Below are positions 4,364-6,003 of a stretch of 6,003 bases of DNA, piece after piece. Position 1 is the first letter of the stretch. Every line of letters begins with the position of its first letter. Source of the DNA: an uncultured bacterium (GTDB lineage: Bacteria > Patescibacteriota > Minisyncoccia > Phycocordibacterales > PALSA-1337). Location of the stretch: contig CAIQCA010000059.1 in assembly GCA_903870235.1 (NCBI GenBank), positions 1-6,003 on the forward strand, read 5' to 3'. Made by a program: the position numbers and the translations under genes. A model generated the notes under the pieces. The model made no database searches. It saw nothing but the letters and a program-made list of their open reading frames with translations, and was not told where the DNA came from.

Positions 4364-4370
4364 ATCATCC

Positions 4371-5021
4371 ATGATAATAACTTACCTCGGCGGAGAATCT
4401 GTGAAAGTACAATTTGGCGACACGATACTTTCATTTAACCCAATATCCAAGGACTCATCTTTGAAGCCTGCCAAATTTGGTGCTGACATCGTTTTGTCCT
4501 CACTAAACAATCCGGATATGAATGGTGTTGATCAGGTGACATTTGGTGACAAGAAGCCGTTTGCAATCACTGGTCCTGGCGAGTATGAAGTCCGAGGCAT
4601 TTTCATAAAAGGACTTCCTTCAGAATCAAATTACGATGGGGGAAATACGGCCAGCAAAGATAAATTTATAAATACCATATATTCAGTTGAGCTTGAAGGT
4701 ATGAATATTTGTTTCCTGGGCGGAGTAAATCAGGTTGAACTTCCAAATGAAACTGATGAGGAGATCGACGGTGTGGACGTTTTGTTTGTGCCGATCGGTG
4801 GCAATGGGGTTTTGGATCCAGCAAAAGCATACAAGCTCGCTGTTTCCATGGAACCCAAGATAATTATCCCGATTCATTATGGAGATCTTGGGGCTAAAGA
4901 TGCTTTGAAAGTCTTTTTGAAAGAAGCTGGAGAAAGTCCAGCACCGATTGCTAAGTTGACTCTAAAAAAGAAAGATTTGGAAGGGAAGGATGCTGAGGTT
5001 GTAGTTCTGGAAAAAGAGTAG
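4371..5021 (+). CDS. Metallo-beta-lactamase-fold protein, COG2220-like, degenerate metal site
   Basis: The 216-residue protein follows the architecture of small COG2220 (UlaG/UPF0173-type) hydrolases common in CPR genomes. It starts MIITYLGGESVKV, has ADIVLSS at 38-44 where the metal motif should follow, then GPGEYEVRGIFIKG (68-81), NTIYSVELEG, CFLGGVNQVEL (114-124), DVLFVPIGG (136-144) and the closing IIIPIHYGD (164-172). The HxHxDH slot reads L45-N-N-P-D49-M, so all three His are lost and only Asp is kept. The HLGD motif reads F115-L-G-G118, losing its His and Asp. Only H169 of IHYGD remains. A metal-dependent hydrolase activity is therefore unlikely, and it may be a pseudoenzyme with a binding or structural role. 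The gene is intact, and the next gene follows at 25 bp, probably in the same transcript. Confidence 0.8.
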   Translation: MIITYLGGESVKVQFGDTILSFNPISKDSSLKPAKFGADIVLSSLNNPDMNGVDQVTFGDKKPFAITGPGEYEVRGIFIKGLPSESNYDGGNTASKDKFINTIYSVELEGMNICFLGGVNQVELPNETDEEIDGVDVLFVPIGGNGVLDPAKAYKLAVSMEPKIIIPIHYGDLGAKDALKVFLKEAGESPAPIAKLTLKKKDLEGKDAEVVVLEKE

Positions 5022-5046
5022 TAGTATAAAACTATAAATAAAAACT

Positions 5047-5343
5047 ATGTCTATAGAAACATATATATCCAATCTCAAAGCTAAACCAGTTGGAGTACGC
5101 AAACAAATTGCATTCTGGTCTTCATTTGGAATTACTTTGGTAATTTTAATGTTCTGGGTAGCCTCGGTGACAGGTGTGACCGGTTCAGCAACTACTGCTG
5201 TTGCACAAGCTGTAGACAAAGCAGGCTCACCAGCACAATCTCTGGTTGCCAGCGTCGGTTCACTTTTTGGTGATATTAAAGATCTTTTCTTTGCTCCTAA
5301 GAAGATTACTTTTTCGACAGTTGAAGTGAGGCCAGGGAATTAA
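5047..5343 (+). CDS. Small single-pass membrane protein of unknown function
   Basis: The 98-residue protein has a basic N-terminus (KAKPVGVRKQ, residues 11-20), then one membrane helix at about 21-43 (IAFWSSFGITLVILMFWVASV). A Gly/Ala/Ser/Thr-rich segment and a further weakly amphipathic stretch (VASVGSLFGDIKDLFFAP) complete it. Positive charge before the helix predicts N-in, C-out topology with the C-terminal half outside. It begins 25 bp after the metallo-beta-lactamase-fold gene with no promoter or terminator between, so the two are probably co-transcribed. No Shine-Dalgarno is visible. No known family is recognised, although proteins of this build are frequent in CPR genomes. Confidence 0.7.
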   Translation: MSIETYISNLKAKPVGVRKQIAFWSSFGITLVILMFWVASVTGVTGSATTAVAQAVDKAGSPAQSLVASVGSLFGDIKDLFFAPKKITFSTVEVRPGN

Positions 5344-5348
5344 ATCAG

Positions 5349-5376
5349 TTGTCAGATATGTGATAAATGCTATAAT
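5349..5376 (+). promoter_or_regulatory. Promoter of the 101-aa gene
   Basis: TTGTCA (5349-5354), a 16-nt spacer and a consensus TATAAT (5371-5376) preceded by TGC form a strong promoter. The transcript would start near 5383, about 24 nt before the ATG. Confidence 0.7.
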
Positions 5377-5406
5377 CTAGCCATTACTAATTAAGTATTA
5401 AGTCAA

Positions 5407-5712
5407 ATGAATTTTGAAAAATTCTCACTAAATAGAAAATCTATAGATGCAGCAGCACTTGTGCTTGGAGGGATTACAGGTTTGTCTATTGGTACTGCTG
5501 AGTATTTAGCGAAGGAGGCTCCTGGTTTAGATCTCAGTAAACCAGTTGAAGTTGCCGCTGTGCATGAGTCAATACAATTAAGACAAGATGGAAAGATATA
5601 TGAATTTAATGATAAACAAATAACTGCAGAGATAAGACAAAAATTGGCCGAACAACATCCTGAGTACAAAGAATTTTTGGAAGGTGGCCCTATCAACATA
5701 ATCAAACCGTAG
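5407..5712 (+). CDS. Hypothetical 101-aa protein with an N-terminal hydrophobic segment
   Basis: This protein is not recognised. Residues 13-32 (IDAAALVLGGITGLSIGTAE) form a short hydrophobic, Gly-rich segment after a Lys/Arg-containing start, which could be a membrane anchor or an uncleaved signal. The rest is polar and charged, with a beta-like IQLRQDGKIYEFND stretch and a helix-like ITAEIRQKLAEQHPEYKEFL stretch. A strong promoter directly upstream supports a real gene. It has no Shine-Dalgarno and no clear terminator; a 4-bp AACC/GGTT at the stop is too weak. It stands alone between the membrane-protein gene and gyrA. Confidence 0.6.
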   Translation: MNFEKFSLNRKSIDAAALVLGGITGLSIGTAEYLAKEAPGLDLSKPVEVAAVHESIQLRQDGKIYEFNDKQITAEIRQKLAEQHPEYKEFLEGGPINIIKP

Positions 5713-5739
5713 GGTTCATTTATTGTTTACAGTTTTTGC

Positions 5740-5768
5740 TTTCCAAACTCACTCATATTTGCTATAAT
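5740..5768 (+). promoter_or_regulatory. Promoter of gyrA
   Basis: TTTCCA (5740-5745), a 17-nt spacer and a consensus TATAAT (5763-5768) preceded by TGC form a strong extended promoter. The start would be near 5775, leaving a leader of roughly 38 nt. Confidence 0.65.
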
Positions 5769-5798
5769 GTACTAGTAATAGGCCATGAGCCTTTTTAA

Positions 5799-5812
5799 TT
5801 TCGCGAGCGAAA
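5799..5812 (+). promoter_or_regulatory. Small hairpin touching the gyrA start codon
   Basis: TTTCGC (5799-5804) and GCGAAA (5807-5812) are perfect inverted arms ending one base before the ATG. In RNA this could form about 5 bp with a CGAG loop and limit access to the start. The role is speculative. Confidence 0.3.
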
Positions 5813-6003
5813 ATGCCCAAAAATAACGATAAAAAACACAGCAAAAACGACGCAGCAGAATCTGCGCCTATTTCAGCTAGAGCCGCTGGTGCGGGCGTCA
5901 TAAGTCGCAACATCACTACAGAAATGCGTGAGTCTTTTCTTGACTATGCCATGTCAGTTATCACTGATCGCGCACTTCCAGATGTTCGTGATGGTTTGAA
6001 ACC
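5813..6003 (+). CDS. gyrA: DNA gyrase subunit A, N-terminal 63 residues (partial)
   Basis: GyrA is the breakage-reunion subunit of DNA gyrase, which introduces negative supercoils using ATP hydrolysed by GyrB. The window ends in codon 64. Residues 41-63, [10 protein letters not shown] then [13 protein letters not shown], are the hallmark start of the type IIA topoisomerase A domain. The catalytic Tyr and the quinolone-resistance region lie beyond the edge. The first 30 or so residues are a polar Lys/Asn/Ala-rich extension, which puts SFLDYAMS about 20 residues further in than SYLDYAMS of E. coli GyrA. ParC shares this motif and cannot be excluded from so little sequence, but single-copy gyrA is the more likely case in a reduced genome. 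No Shine-Dalgarno precedes the start. An earlier ATG at 5785 closes after 13 codons in another frame. Confidence 0.88.
   Translation, partial: MPKNNDKKHSKNDAAESAPISARAAGAGVISRNITTEMRESFLDYAMSVITDRALPDVRDGLK

Noticed and set aside
5785..5826. Short upstream reading frame of 13 codons in the gyrA leader
   Set aside because: No ribosome binding site and no amino-acid bias of a leader peptide; overlap with the gyrA start is likely chance.

Overview
The window looks like a chromosomal piece from a small-genome bacterium, most likely a Patescibacteria (Candidate Phyla Radiation, Parcubacteria-like) lineage. This is an inference from several traits: a compact layout, several core genes without a Shine-Dalgarno sequence and apparently with very short or absent leaders, a short four-repeat S1 protein, and a CPR-style metallo-beta-lactamase-fold protein beside a small one-helix membrane protein. 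TGA, TAG and TAA all serve as stops, so nothing points to a recoded genetic code.

Left part (1-2236). The N-terminus of an unidentified gene, possibly signal peptidase I, runs leftward out of the window. It diverges from pth (peptidyl-tRNA hydrolase). The pth reading frame carries an in-frame TAA at codon 182; the conserved C-terminal helix continues intact beyond it to a second TAA. A shared bidirectional terminator separates pth from a convergent S1-domain ribosomal protein gene (rpsA-like) on the minus strand.

Middle part (about 2237-4320). This looks like an accessory island. It holds three small plus-strand genes (130, 129 and 160 aa), each a self-contained unit with its own ribosome binding site and strong terminator. 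I recognise none of them by name. Their proteins align to each other through a Cys motif, then P-x(5)-[F/L/Y]-x(2)-W, then LW-x(3)-H near the C-terminus, so they appear to be divergent tandem paralogs of an undescribed small-protein family. Interleaved are two copies of a structured RNA element (a 23-nt core, 21/23 identical, each copy ending in a terminator). A tRNA-like cloverleaf with a reduced D-arm, anticodon UAC and a G3-U70 acceptor pair directly follows a perfect 7-bp hairpin.

Right part (4321-6003). A metallo-beta-lactamase-fold (COG2220-like) protein that has lost nearly all metal ligands is followed at 25 bp by a small single-helix membrane protein, probably in one operon. Next come an unrecognised 101-aa protein with its own good promoter and the first 63 codons of gyrA, also with its own promoter.

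The outer genes are housekeeping functions in translation and DNA topology. The middle island is the novel part.
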